Shown here: positions 48,501 to 59,036 of the stretch, piece after piece
Layout of the letters: every line of letters begins with the position of its first letter
How positions within the stretch are numbered: position 1 is the first letter of the stretch
Origin: Litoditis marina
Lineage: Eukaryota > Nematoda > Chromadorea > Rhabditida > Rhabditidae
DNA: 64,000 nucleotides
Direction of reading: 5' to 3'
NCBI GenBank assembly: GCA_964036275.1
Contig: OZ038437.1
Span: forward strand, 2,484,501-2,548,500
Notes under the pieces: generated by a model
Told to the model about the DNA's origin: nothing
The model's input: the letters and a program-made list of their open reading frames with translations, nothing else
The model's database searches: none
Program-made: the position numbers and the translations under genes

Positions 48501-48834
48501 CCGTGGTCTTCTCGGGAAGCCGTGCAAACGACACTCGTTGTGTCGTATGTATAGAGAGGTTTTCGGTGATTCACGTAGTGTTTGTTATTCTGGAAATAAT
48601 GCACAAATTCACAACGAGCGGAGCACGAAAGGCAACAAGTAGAAGTTATTCGACATAAGATGATTTTACTGATGGTATACGTAGTTTGATTCGAAAAAAA
48701 TGAGCAAGTGGGAAGAGCGTGAGTTTGACCTGACTCACCTTGTATACATGCAGTCGACGATCTTTACAGTGACAGTAAACATCCGTGAAATTGCTGGAGC
48801 CACCGGATGTTTTGGATAGTGTCGGGGTGTTCAT
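39569..48834 (-). CDS. three tandem CH domains fused to a shortened RNF216-like RBR module
   Basis: Exons on the minus strand: 48834-48739 (ATG), 47117-46984, 46600-46551, 46441-46302, 45613-45523, 45206-45090, 44433-44321, 43978-43891, 43507-43355, 43267-43122, 43057-42961, 42602-42468, 42050-41992, 41672-41630, 41537-41449, 41018-40955, 40554-40463, 39840-39707 and 39639-39569 (stop). CH1 has [13 protein letters not shown] and [21 protein letters not shown]2 has [13 protein letters not shown] and [18 protein letters not shown]3 has [20 protein letters not shown] and [17 protein letters not shown]. Next come a RING1-tail-like segment ([16 protein letters not shown]), then RING2: [29 protein letters not shown] and YNHFC, with the catalytic-type cysteine in GGC. 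No IBR was found. Every junction from 47117 onward is in phase. Exon 1 to exon 2 is off by phase, so an exon is missing there or exon 1 is separate. Without the 42468 donor, translation would stop at 42456. Confidence 0.68.
40031..40215. repeat. foldback transposon-like element, TGGCACCGTAGCAAA family
   Basis: Ends CTGGCACCGTAGCAAACTCA and GAGTTTGCTACGGTGCCAG are inverted complements. A second full copy is at 59564-59752 and a diverged internal fragment at about 42140-42280. It sits in an intron of the CH-RBR gene. Confidence 0.8.
44557..44755 (+). repeat. dispersed repeat shared with 16945-17135
   Basis: It is the same-orientation partner of 16945-17135 and lies in an intron of the CH-RBR gene between exons 45206-45090 and 44433-44321. 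Confidence 0.6.
46061..46113. repeat. GA-rich microsatellite
   Basis: Interrupted GAGAGA / GAAAGA runs in an intron of the CH-RBR gene. Confidence 0.8.
47155..47347. repeat. foldback element built on GAACCAGTTGGTTCG
   Basis: Outer ends TTCCCCGAACC and GGTTCGGGAA, and inner inverted GAACCAGTTGGTTCG / CGAACCAACTGGTTCG blocks, form a long imperfect hairpin. Confidence 0.75.
48497..48565 (+). CDS. possible orphan RING-type first exon
   Basis: An acceptor-like TTTTTTCCCACAG is followed 27 bases later by an ATG opening a short frame with [10 protein letters not shown], then a possible donor [20 protein letters not shown] resembles the CVVCLDAF start of the RING exon at 27.2 kb. No downstream exon with the remaining RING residues was found. 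It would run antisense into the first exon of the CH-RBR gene. It is probably a remnant. Confidence 0.2.
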
Positions 48835-50010
48835 GGATACGAGTCTGCAAAACCGTTCGTACACGAATAAGGGCTAGGGTTCTGACGTGTTCCGCACTCT
48901 CGAGAATGGGGTTCAATGAATTATTGGATGCACAGAAAGTTTGACACAATAATGAATAGTGAAATGTGGCAAAAACAAAAAAGCAAAAACAAGAAAAAAA
49001 TTTCAATGCGAAATTCGCAATGAACTGCCACCATACCAACTAGTCTATTTGAATCAGCTAATATATTATATTTTTATGTGAAATTTGATACGCTCATTGT
49101 TCAAAGAGACCATTCCCCCATAATCTGAGGTTTTCGAATCAGAAAAATGTATTCCATTGTGTTAAAATAGTCATTAACAACCTTATAAATTTAAAATGGA
49201 AAAAAATTGCCTAATCATGAATACATACCCGAACTCACTGTATCAAGCTTGGTATTTTAATGAATTTGAAGACATATTTGAAAAAATTTGTATTTTTATC
49301 AGCATTTCCTTTATGTTTTGTACGTAACTCGTTACCTAAATCGATTTTTATGAGAAAACAGAGCGATTATATAAAGATGAAAAAGCTATATGTTCGTAAT
49401 CAGGTTTTCGAGCTTTTCATGATGGAACTGCTAGCTCGAAAGTCAAAATTAGAGAGAAATGGTCTGTTTGAATATTCGCTCTATTTCATCTTATTGATGT
49501 CCGGGAACTTTTCAGATTTGTCAATGGAACAATGATCATAACGAACCCAGCAACGGTGATAATCGCAGGCTGATAATCGAAATTAGGTTCCGCTTCGCGA
49601 ATTGAAGTACCCTAAACGGCAACCGAAAACTACTTCCTTTTCATTTGTAATGGATTTTCGATTTAGGATTTTCGTTTTTGTGTTTCTCAACCGTAAACAA
49701 CATATCCACTATTAACGTTCGGTGAAAAAAGATAAATTTCTGGAAATCATATGCGGAGCACTCAGCTCTTTTCTTCCGAAGCATCAAGTCGCCCAATTCC
49801 ACCAAAAGAATTATTAGCACCACTCTTACGTAGTTTATCACGTAGAAAAGCGAAATAGAACAGAATTTGATATTTATTCATTTGCCATTGAACTATCTTT
49901 TTTTCACATTGATAGTTGCGGTACATAGTTTTCATGAAGTACAGTAGAAAGGGTAGGTATATGAATAGCCAAAGAAACACGGATACCGCAGAGTAAGAAT
50001 ACGTGTTTGG
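48835..50010. other. upstream of CH-RBR gene; hydrophobic open frame at 49764-49990
   Basis: The promoter of the CH-RBR gene should lie here. A minus-strand frame ending at 49764 encodes a membrane-type helix (VFLWLFIYLPFLLYFM) and ends RLDASEEKS; it is discussed with the adjacent exons at 50.0-50.7 kb. Confidence 0.4.
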
Positions 50011-50705
50011 TCAACCCTATAGAGAAAATGCTTATATATTGACTGGAATTATCGGAAACCCATGTAATTGTGCATTTCGACAATTGAATTTTATGTGGAT
50101 AAGAACTGAAGAATCAATATTATGCTGAAATCAACTAACCTGGCTGGTGATTTTCTTTTGTCTCGTATCCACAATAGGTATTGGTCTCTCTTCATATCTT
50201 GGAACTGAAGCTAGGTAAATTTGGATCAGAGTGATTGTTCGAGTTGACTATAAGATTTTTGCGCTAGGTCATTATTACTGTTTATTTCCTGATGAGAATC
50301 ATCTAAATGAGGTATCATTCAAGAACACCAAATGGTTTATGGCGTGTTGCTGCTAGTTGCTGCTAGTTCGTGGCTGTGTCATTGATTTTCTCGCGAATAA
50401 GCGCACTAGCTGCTGATAAAACTAACAAACAGTAAGGATCACATAATAGAGGGAACAACACCAACAGATGTAAAAGATCACTGCGCATTTTCAAGTTTTT
50501 CGCCATAGCTGTGTATCAGAAAAATTAATAGGAGAGTAAAATCTTGTGATCGCGCGACAAAGTTTTTCTCAGCTTTCCTGCTTTACCTTCCGAGGCATCA
50601 TGCACGATCACTTGTCGTTTCGATTATATGTTTGTTAATTTGGAAAAAAAACTGACCACCGTTCACAATCATGTTCGGCCGATTCAGTGCAGATGATCTT
50701 GGTTC
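49764..50705 (-). pseudogene. possible membrane-protein gene interrupted by an in-frame TGA
   Basis: Minus-strand exons 50705-50657 (EPRSSALNRPNMIVNG) and 50204-50140 (VPRYEERPIPIVDTRQKKITS) join in phase. An optional 24-base exon at 50610-50587 also keeps the frame but has a poor acceptor. The next acceptor (CTCTATAG, exon from 50016) gives Gly and then TGA at 50011. Immediately after, in the same frame, the sequence continues as PNTYSYSAVSVFLWLFIYLP and a helix-rich tail to a stop at 49764. Either the protein ends at 50011, or one stop codon breaks a longer single-span membrane protein. Upstream exons were not found. Confidence 0.35.
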
Positions 50706-53196
50706 CTGGAAAAAAGATATAACTAGGAGTATTCATGGTAAAAGACTACAACAACGTTATTTCTCCAAGCATCCCGCAACTGATCGAGCCAAAAGTAAAA
50801 CCCTCTTGCTCGAAAAGATGACACCGGAATTTTCTGCGGCTTATTCTGGATGAACTAAGCTCCCAAATCAGCGTGCGCACTTTTCCTGAGTTTAAATATT
50901 GAAAATTATCTACGTCAGGTCATGGAATGTTGCACTTCCGTTATGTGAGAATAAGTGTCGAATTTGTCAAATGTATTCTTAATTTATTGCGATTTGTTTC
51001 ATTCTGATTATTGACATAGTTTCATATGCCTGGATAAAAACTCGAACGGTTCGAGTAGTATAAGTTTTTTTCGAAATTCATTTATTGAATTTCGAAAAAA
51101 AGAAAAAAAGAAATAGAAACACGGTTCAAACTAACGTATGACAGACGAGATATATCACAAAAAACGCGCCAGATGCCCAATGAATTTCTGGAACGTTTAA
51201 AACAATCAGTAAAAGATCGATTGATGAAAACATATAAAAGCTCGGTTGGTGATCATTTTTCTGCAAAACGCTATCTAATTCAAAAGCATGTTAGTGATGA
51301 TGAACGATGACCGCATCTGAAGTTTTTCAATGTCTCGGTATTTCGAAGAGCGCGTTTTTTGAAAAGCAGCAGCAGGTCTTTTATGGGTTGCACAACTGAG
51401 TTCTTCACATAAGAATTCAGGTGCAATGAACAATACCCATACTGCGACATGTAAAAACGGCAGTAGATTGTGGGTCTTTGTTCTAGTGTTTCATACACAC
51501 TGTATTCGCCTACAATAACCGAAGCAACACGATTCAAATCTTTTAACAGCTCTAGATTGTGCGAAAACACTATTACGGAGAGGACAGACAGAGAACGTGA
51601 ACCAAAAGTCTCCTCTAAAATACAAAAAAACTATAAATGTAACACTTTGTAGCAGTACATTTTTCTAACTAATAGATTCAAGTTATTTTGTCGTTAAAAC
51701 TGCATAAAAACGGCATGCATGAAAGATAGTGAGAAATGTCGAGGAACAAAGGCGTGCAAGAACTAAATGTTCTGATAAGGCTTATCTGTAACTGAATCGT
51801 TAAACGTTATTGGACTGGAACAAACCATTTATGGTTATTAGTGTCAGAAAGAGTAAATTTTTCTTTACACATATAGGACAAATATGTAAATTTTTATATA
51901 GAACTAAACAAGCGTAGTATATTGGTGCTTCCCCAATCATGAAATTAGCGTCATGAATAAGTGGAAAATTCATCAAAAAACACGTCACGATTTCAATATT
52001 TCTTTTTTTTCGTGATTCAAAACATCTTAAATTCAGCGAAACAGACGAAACAGACTGTTGTAGTTCATACACGTGCTATTCAGTATTACCTTCATAGATG
52101 AACTAATTATTAAAAATGTATCATATCACAAATAAGGCAGTGTGATAATCTTCTGCAGTTGTTTTCACAAATTTTGTGCAACGTCATTTATCATGTCCTG
52201 GAACACAGAAAATATCGGGATGTGTGACATACGCATTTTGAAAAATATACGTTTGTTCAGGTAGTCGCGTCATGAGTTTCATTCAGTTAAGCTGAAGATA
52301 AATAAGTTAGGATCAGAAATTCTGTAAGAAACTGCGAAAGAGAATTGATTATTTGAGGTTGTTGACATGCCTGATTTTCGTATCTCCGATTTTCGGACGA
52401 AAAAATGCAGTTGGAATCAGCAGAATGAATGCTGTGTGTCTGAGAACCTGCTCCGAGTCTATCCTTTTGGAGATTTGTTCACAGCGTTGCGTAGATGAGC
52501 AGATAGTCGAAATTATAAAAAATTTATCGAACAAACTTTGTGAAACTAGTGACAGCATACTTAGTAACAATTCGATTAAGCTGTGTCAAACAAGGAGAAG
52601 CTCGACAGTTTGTCATTTAGCTCGTCAGAACTACTCATTGATTCATCAAACAAAATCAACTTGAGAATATCTTCCAAGCATTCCAACGAAATCTCGGCAA
52701 AACTTGTTTTCGAAAAGGCGAAATCTCGGCAAAACTCGTTTTCGAAAAGGCAAAATCTCCGCAAAACTTGTTTTCGAAAAGGCGAGATTTCGGTAAAACT
52801 TGTTTTCAAAAAGGGGAAACTCGGCCAAACTTCAACGATCAGCTAAACATTGAAAAAATGTCCGAAGTGTTCGAAAAAACTGGTTTTCACACTGAACAAT
52901 ACACACTCATTTCTACCACAAAATTGTCTTCTTAACACTTTTCCATAATTGATGAGAAATATATTGTATTCAAATGATAGTTGTAATTTCATCTTGCTAC
53001 CAGCCATATTTCACTAATACCGACCGAAAAGGAACGGGATCAAACTACAAACAAAGTGGATTAGAACAACATATACTGTACATCTTATCAGCTTGCTCCG
53101 GAACAGGCGAAACTTTTAGAGAACTCTTTATTGAAGATTCTAGTACAGGAATTCGTACAGATATATGTATCTAATTGAGTAGTTGGTTGCCTTCAT
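50706..53196. other. no firm gene; tandem repeat and possible remnants
   Basis: A plus-strand open frame at 52353-52664 and minus-strand frames at 51280-51570 and 51800-52072 lack recognisable family patterns and splice context. A 32-bp tandem repeat lies at 52687-52814. Upstream exons of the 50-kb minus-strand gene could be here. Confidence 0.4.
52687..52814. repeat. 32-bp tandem repeat, four copies
   Basis: The unit begins CGAAATCTCGGCAAAACTTG and ends TTCGAAAAGG. Copies start at 52687, 52719, 52751 and 52783 and differ at a few positions. As 32 is not a multiple of three, reading frames shift from copy to copy, yet frames on both strands stay open. Confidence 0.95.
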
Positions 53197-53241
53197 CTAA
53201 TCCACGTAGAACTCCTCGTATTCGAGAGGCTCCGAGTATTT
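53197..53241 (-). CDS. possible terminal exon of an unidentified gene
   Basis: After acceptor ATGTTTCAG the minus strand reads KYSEPLEYEEFYVD and a stop. This looks like a real C-terminus, but I could not join it in phase to exons upstream (53.3-54.4 kb). It might be an alternative 3' exon of the gene at 54.4-56.3 kb. Confidence 0.3.
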   Translation of the reverse strand, partial: KYSEPLEYEEFYVD

Positions 53242-54373
53242 CTGAAACATTGTATATAAGAAACAATATAGGAAGGGATCAAATCTCCGTTGAAGTTTGA
53301 TCGTGGTACACGCTACAAGTTACGAATTTTGACCGAAATAGGACAGGTTAAACTACGAATACAGCGAGATAGAGCATCATACACCGTTGGTATGCTCACT
53401 ATCTCACTATCGATAACCTAAATGTCACGTTAATTCTAACATTGTTCCTTTGTGCTCTGAACCTCTCGTTCACCCTCATTCAAAAACTCATGAAACAAAA
53501 AATTGAGAGAACACCACGTGATTCATTAGTTCATGTTTGTACTTTGTGTAGAGTACATGAATATGTTGAATAAATATTGAAATATTGGAAACACACCGTA
53601 TGGAGAGGCTTTGCGAAGGACGAATTGTTTAAGTTGTATTCTCAACGGCTATTACGACTACTTCTTTATCCTTTACTAGACTTTTCTCGACGACTCTTCA
53701 TCCAAAAACTTGAAGGATGGTCAATACTTATGGATAATACTTAGTTTATAATAACTACTCCGCCAATAAATTTTTCTCGTCTTACTTGTCTCACGGTTCT
53801 ACATTTATTTCGTCTAATCGGGAACTATTTTCAACCAAAGAAAACATCTCACCTTATAATAAAGATAATTTGAATAATATGATATATATAATAGATACTA
53901 TATTATTATTATGGAATCGCACCTTCATTGAAAACCGGCTGCCCATGGCAAGCCATAAAAATGCCCATGGCATGCCTGCCAAAAAGTTTCTGGCAATGCC
54001 TGGTGCATGCCATGGGCATACGTGCCGGAAAAATGCCCGAAAGTAGACATAAAGCTGAAAACTATTTTGAATCCCGGGCATTCCACCGAAATTAGTTTCT
54101 ATACGAATCAACAAAAACATTAGTTGTCATACTTTTCATTCTTGATGAAATTGAACACAATAACAATAACATTCGTAAAGATCTGGGGTATAACGAATAA
54201 AGTAACGAATCAGTCAACAGCAAAACATCAGGAAATGACAAACCAGCTAGTGTAGGCGTTAACAGCAAGTATAACATAATAGAAACCGATGAAATCAACA
54301 GCCAGGGTTGGAAAAAACATAGCAAAATAACAAATTCAGGAAAACTAGATAATCATTCAAGGAACCTAAAACT
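53242..54373. other. intergenic, mostly repeats
   Basis: It contains palindromic GTAGTTTGATC-family sequence at about 53287-53361 and a cluster of GCCATGGGCA-type palindromes at 53938-54060. No gene is supported. Confidence 0.5.
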
Positions 54374-56328
54374 TCACAATTCCTCAAACTCTAGAACTCG
54401 TCCAAACACACCATCAGTCGAATCAAAGTCATTAGGAAACAGCTTGCGTTTGCTGACAAAGAGATTTTCCCTATCTCCGTTTTCTGTATCCTGCGATCCG
54501 CTAGCATTGTGCCCGACAGTTTGAACCTCGAGAGCTTCACTGACAATCGCGGACTCGGGAGCTTCACTGAGAGTCGCTGAATCGGGAGCTTCTTTGACAG
54601 CTCGAACAAACTTCGCTTCATCTGCAGGCAGACTTGCGCTGAAAAATACTTTATTTTATTCTCAGTGAGCAAAATTCCGCTTCCCAGTTATTTCAGAAAT
54701 GTTAACTGAAAACATTGGGCGTTTTCGATTGAAAGCAAAATTTTGCATGTTACCACAGAAATCGAAGACAAGGGCTACCCCAATTTCCGACGCTTCCAAC
54801 ATGTCGCCAACATAAGCGTCCCAGTACACACTAAAGGTTGGTCATTTAAAGAAGGACGATTATGTGGTCCAAACGCAACGCTTCAGTCCTTTAAACAGCA
54901 ATACATTTTTCAATTGCAGTTTGAAGGACCGTTGTCACGGGATTGGTCCACATACTCGTCCTTCTTTAAGAATTAGAATATCTATTGAATCATGTGACTC
55001 AAAGTATAGATGTAAGATTTTTTTGTTGATTGATGTTTTCATCTACAATCAAAGATTACGTAACTCGCTCATCAGAGAAAGAAAAAATTACGGAGTGGAA
55101 AAAATGAAACAAGACCATAATGGTTGTTGGGAGAGTACGGAATTTCCGATCAGTTTGTGCGATGTTGTCACAGAGAGTTGGTTGAAATTTTGATTTTGAA
55201 ATGTTTTATTCTCGCCCACACAAGGAATACTATGGTCGCAATCATTCCTACTGAGACTCCTACAGTACACATTGGAACCTATCAAAGACGGTTTTCTAAC
55301 GTAAATCCTAATTTCGGCGGAAATGTTGTTGAACAATCTTTTTTATAGGGAATTCGAATCGAATAAGAAACTTGTACGCTTTTCCAACAGCATTTACGGA
55401 CTGAAAGTTCTGAAATATTGCTGTAGGAGCTTGAGTAGGACAAAAAATGACTATAGCAAATGGAGTTCCAATAACCTTTTCAAAATATCGGAACTTGAGA
55501 GCCATTATTTGATTTCTCCTTCTCTTCTTTCTAGCTAAACTCAAGTAAAAGTGTGGATACATCATGAAACAAACATAAACTTTATTGGAGTTGGGTTCGC
55601 AAATTAGTTTGTATGAATTTACTTCAAATGCTAGAATAAAACCTGGTCAACCTACTTGGGATCTAGCTCCTCCGGGTTCTCCAATGTTCCGAAGTCTACC
55701 TGGTACACTCGAAACGCGTTGGGAACAGTCCTAGACAAAATTTCTGGAAAAAATCTTGTTCTTCTCTCTAAACCGTTTCAAACTGAACTAAGAGAAGAAT
55801 GTCTTCTTCTTGCGTTTTGTTGATTCATGGATGTAATTAAAATAATCAATGACATAATTGAAAAAAAAAACTTAAGTTGTCTCTGTGTCTCTGTCTCTTG
55901 TCATCTTGTCAATCAAGAGTTGTCTCTGTGTCTCTCTCTCTCTCTTGAGAGAGAGAAAGAGAGAACGTACGTTGACTCTTTGTCTCTCTCTCAAGAGAGA
56001 GAGAGAGAGAGCGAGAGAAAGAAAGAGTGAAAAAGAGAGAGCGTACGATGATTCAATATCGATCCGCAGGACTGCCGACTGGAGAGCCGCCAGCAGACTG
56101 CTTCGCATGCTCGGTCTTGACAGCCCAGTTCTCTGGTGGAGCTGGAAAATTGAGAAAATAATATAGGGAATTATCAAATCTCAGTTTATTGATTCAATTA
56201 TGAAATGACTTCAACTCAATTTACCCTATTACTGTTTGTTTAATTACCTTGTTGTCGGAATCCTTGTAGTAAAAACGAGATCTGAGATGGCAACAACCGC
56301 TCATTTCACTAAGTCGCTGCAGGGCCAT
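54374..56328 (-). CDS. small protein of unknown function (about 171 residues)
   Basis: Four minus-strand exons join in phase: 56328-56248 (MALQRLSEMSGCCHLRSRFY), 56141-56047 (LHQRTGLSRPSMRSSLLAAL), 55730-55656 (PNAFRVYQVDFGTLENPEEL) and 54638-54374 (stop). The last exon contains a twice-repeated SEAPES/SEALE-type motif (ATLSEAPESAIVSEALE) and ends FGRVLEFEEL. An acceptor TCTTTTCCAG lies 19 bases before the ATG, consistent with a 5' UTR intron or spliced-leader site. I do not recognise the family. No membrane segment or signal peptide is visible; the C-terminal half looks disordered. Confidence 0.6.
55926..56042. repeat. CT/GA microsatellite with internal inversions
   Basis: Runs of CT turn into GA at TCTCTTGAGAGA and again at CTCTCAAGAGAG, giving two small hairpins. 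It lies in the intron before exon 55730-55656 of the unknown gene. Confidence 0.85.
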
Positions 56329-56338
56329 TGAAGGTGAG

Positions 56339-56490
56339 GAAAAGCTGGAAAAGAAGAGAGTGAGAGAGAAAGAGAGAGCCGGAAGAAGGAGAGAGAATAC
56401 GAAGAGGAAGAAAGGTAGACAGGGAAGAGAGAGAAGAAAGAGAAAAAGAGAGGTGGAGAGAGAAAAGAGGAGAAAAGAGGGAGAGAGAAG
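56339..56490. repeat. GA-rich low-complexity tract
   Basis: An interrupted GAGA/GAAGA tract just upstream of the first exon of the 54-56 kb gene. Long open frames across it on both strands are composition artefacts. Confidence 0.85.
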
Positions 56491-57208
56491 TAGAAATGAA
56501 GTGACAGAGTCTGAGTTGTTCTCGATACACGCCATAATTCTGATCCCAAAACAACAGGATCCAACTACAAACACAGTGAAATATGGTACACCGTACAGAA
56601 TTGCTTTGCAGAAAACAACCAACCCTATCAGTAGAAAGTAAAAATTGTGAAGTTTTCTCATCACTTCTCTACTTTTATCGTGCGCAGCGCGGAGCGCTGC
56701 GCAGATTAGTTTATGTTCTCAACTATGCAGAAGTTTTGAAAAGTTTTTTGCCTGTTTCTTCGTTTTTGTGAACCATTTTCCGAGAAACTTGCCGTGAGCA
56801 ATTAAAAGGTATACATCTATGAGATTCTTGCTTGAGTTCAAAATAACTCAGTTGACGTGAGTTGGAAGGGTAGACGTTTCGCAAAAATGACTTCCGTTAC
56901 GGGACGGCGGCGGCTACAAAAAAATGTCCGCCCCCTTTTCGGGGCACAGCTTCGCCTTCAATGTAAAGTTTCTGAACACGGTTCACACTGTTGTGAAGCG
57001 AAGAAAAAGTTGGGGTATACGTATTTTTCAGTCATAGTTGCATATTTCATTGTAAGGATGATAGGGCCTTAAATGATCTCACGAAAATTTATAAATCGAC
57101 CGGTTTTGAGAAAATAAAAATGAAAAAGGCGAATCACGTGAAATTGATTCATGAACTCCTCAGCTCAGAACTCGGTTGCGCGTACAGCCTAGTTTTCAAT
57201 TGCATTCA

Positions 57209-57291
57209 CATGTCTGAGTGGCACCGTGGATACAATTTCTGTTCTAGTGAAAACGGGTCGAGGTTCGACTCCCGCCTCGAGCGCTGCCATT
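57209..57291 (+). repeat. tRNA-like sequence
   Basis: GTCTGAGTGGCACCGTGGATA resembles an A-box region and GAGGTTCGACTCCCGCC a B-box arm at tRNA-like spacing, but the acceptor stems do not pair. It is probably a tRNA-derived element. Confidence 0.35.
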
Positions 57292-58066
57292 TGCAATATA
57301 CGGCTAGTATGATTTTGAGTTATCCCAATGATCAATGCTGTGTCAAACTTCATCAAAAATGACGTGCATTATTTCCACATGGTTATATATTGTTTTGATA
57401 AGAGTTTCTCCGTAACTATAGAAAAAAGGTCAATAAAAAAACGAGTGTCAAGAATAAAAAAACGAGTGTCAAGAAAGTAAAGATTAGTTTTAGACATCAC
57501 ATAAACGAAAAATATAAAACAGGACCAATAAACGGCGATTAAGAGAGGAAGGCTAGTCTCGCTTGGTTGAAAATAACACAAAGTATCACAAATATTACTC
57601 AGTACCGATGATGCAACATCTGAATACATTACACGAAAATCCAGCTAGATTTTTGCCATATTTCAAACGAGCGAGTTTGGCCTTTCTCTCTTAATATCCG
57701 TTTATCGGACCTGTTTTATATTTTTCGCTTATGTGATCTTTAAAACTAATCTTCCTTGACACTCGTTTTCATACTAATACTTTACGTGTCTCCTTTAACA
57801 GAAAAAGAAAAAGAGGTAGATATAGAAGAGTTCACAATTGCTATAGATATTTTTATAAAAAACAAATGTGAAGTGAGAGACGATTAGCTTTTGAGATTGA
57901 ACTGCATGGAATAAGCATGAAAAAAAGAAGAACAATAACTCAAGAGGGGAATGAAAAATCTAATCTCGCAATTTTCATGATCATCCTGACACTCTTTCAG
58001 AAAATAAGTGCTAAACCTTTGAGAACATTCCGCTTACACTAAAAACGTATCTGAAACAAAAATCAG

Positions 58067-58618
58067 CTATACTGGCAGTCAATCGCACAGTCACGTGAAA
58101 CATGTTGAACACAGCAGAAGTCAGAAACGTGAGATTACAGAGTGCATAACTTCTCATTAGCTAACGATACAATAGAATAGAATAGAATAGATTCATTCGC
58201 GATTCAACACGTGACTTCCCATGTGGCACTTCGATTGGAGAAGTAAAAAAAGAAAAATTTAGATGATGAAAAGGATATTGTGACCCTGTTACGCGCTCAT
58301 AATGATTGATGCCTTATGAGATTGAACGGTGATTGTACCTGTTTTTGTAGGAAAATAGTAATTATGGAACCTTTTTGGGATAATCTTGTCATTTCATTTT
58401 CAGATCATTAACTGGTTTCTGATTTGGTTGGGATGAATATGAGAATGAGAAATATAAAACTGGAATGAGGAGATGAGCAGTATATACTTGAAGTAAAATG
58501 AATAGTCACGTTAAGCTAGCATTCTAATGAGGCATCGTGCACTTTGTCATTGCCTGTTTCTGAGTTCTGCTGTGTTGAACATGTTTCACGTGGCTGTGCA
58601 ATTGACTAATAGTATACT
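58067..58618. mobile_element. inverted-repeat transposon-like element, about 550 bp
   Basis: Arms of about 100 bases in opposite orientation: the left has CAGTCACGTGAAACATGTTG and the right has its complement CAACATGTTTCACGTG-like sequence (GTTGAACATGTTTCACGTG). The interior carries an AATAG microsatellite at about 58172-58192 and a segment shared with 37585-37830. No transposase is visible, so it is probably non-autonomous. Confidence 0.7.
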
Positions 58619-59036
58619 CTGTTCTGTTAACAGTCTTCAATCAGTGGTGACAAAATGTCAAACTCGGACTTTACATCGTTTTTTCAATACAAATGTAATA
58701 ACACTTGCGTAAAAGCGTACTGCTGTGCACGTTCTGTGTTCAATGCAGAGTCTTCCAATAATATGTCATGCATGTACTCGTCGCGGTCTTTGTTTACTCT
58801 TTTACTCGTTGCATTTTCTCTCTCTCTTGTTTTTCAAGAGTGTGTCGGAGGTTTCCACTGTTCAATGCAAATTTCTGGAACACTTATTGAATAAATCGTT
58901 CTGAATAGGTTTTTACTCATTGTATTTTGATTATTCTTCCTGTATATGAACTATTCATCAAGTTGGGAGTGTCAATTTTAGTCCGAATATCCATTTTTCA
59001 CGCATACTTCTCGGAGGCGTGTTCCCGACTAGTTAT

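Larger units (their letters stand above)
47118..48738. other. first intron region of the CH-RBR gene, with an inserted foldback element
   Basis: It contains the foldback element at 47155-47347, a GC-richer stretch at about 47450-47640, a TATATAAG box-like sequence near 48230 on the plus strand, and a possible plus-strand RING-like exon at 48497-48565. The phase mismatch between exons 48739 and 47117 suggests an unfound short exon may lie here. Confidence 0.4.
56491..59036. other. repeat-rich intergenic region
   Basis: It holds half of a GTAGTTTGATC element (about 56545-56575), a perfect 10-bp hairpin at 56681-56703 (TGCGCAGCGC / GCGCTGCGCA), a tRNA-like sequence near 57209-57291 and the inverted-repeat element at 58067-58618. 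A 43-residue open frame ending at 58894 begins with a signal-peptide-like stretch (SLFTLLLVAFSLSLVF), but I do not call it a gene. Confidence 0.45.

Noticed and set aside
55872..56177. Open frames rich in Ser-Leu or Glu-Arg on both strands
   Set aside because: They are produced by CT/GA microsatellites. The real minus-strand exon here is 56141-56047.
56221..56664. 147-residue minus-strand frame
   Set aside because: Most of it is a CT tract; only its end (56328-56248) is taken as an exon.
57203..57300. Functional tRNA gene
   Set aside because: B-box-like sequence is present, but the acceptor and D stems do not pair.
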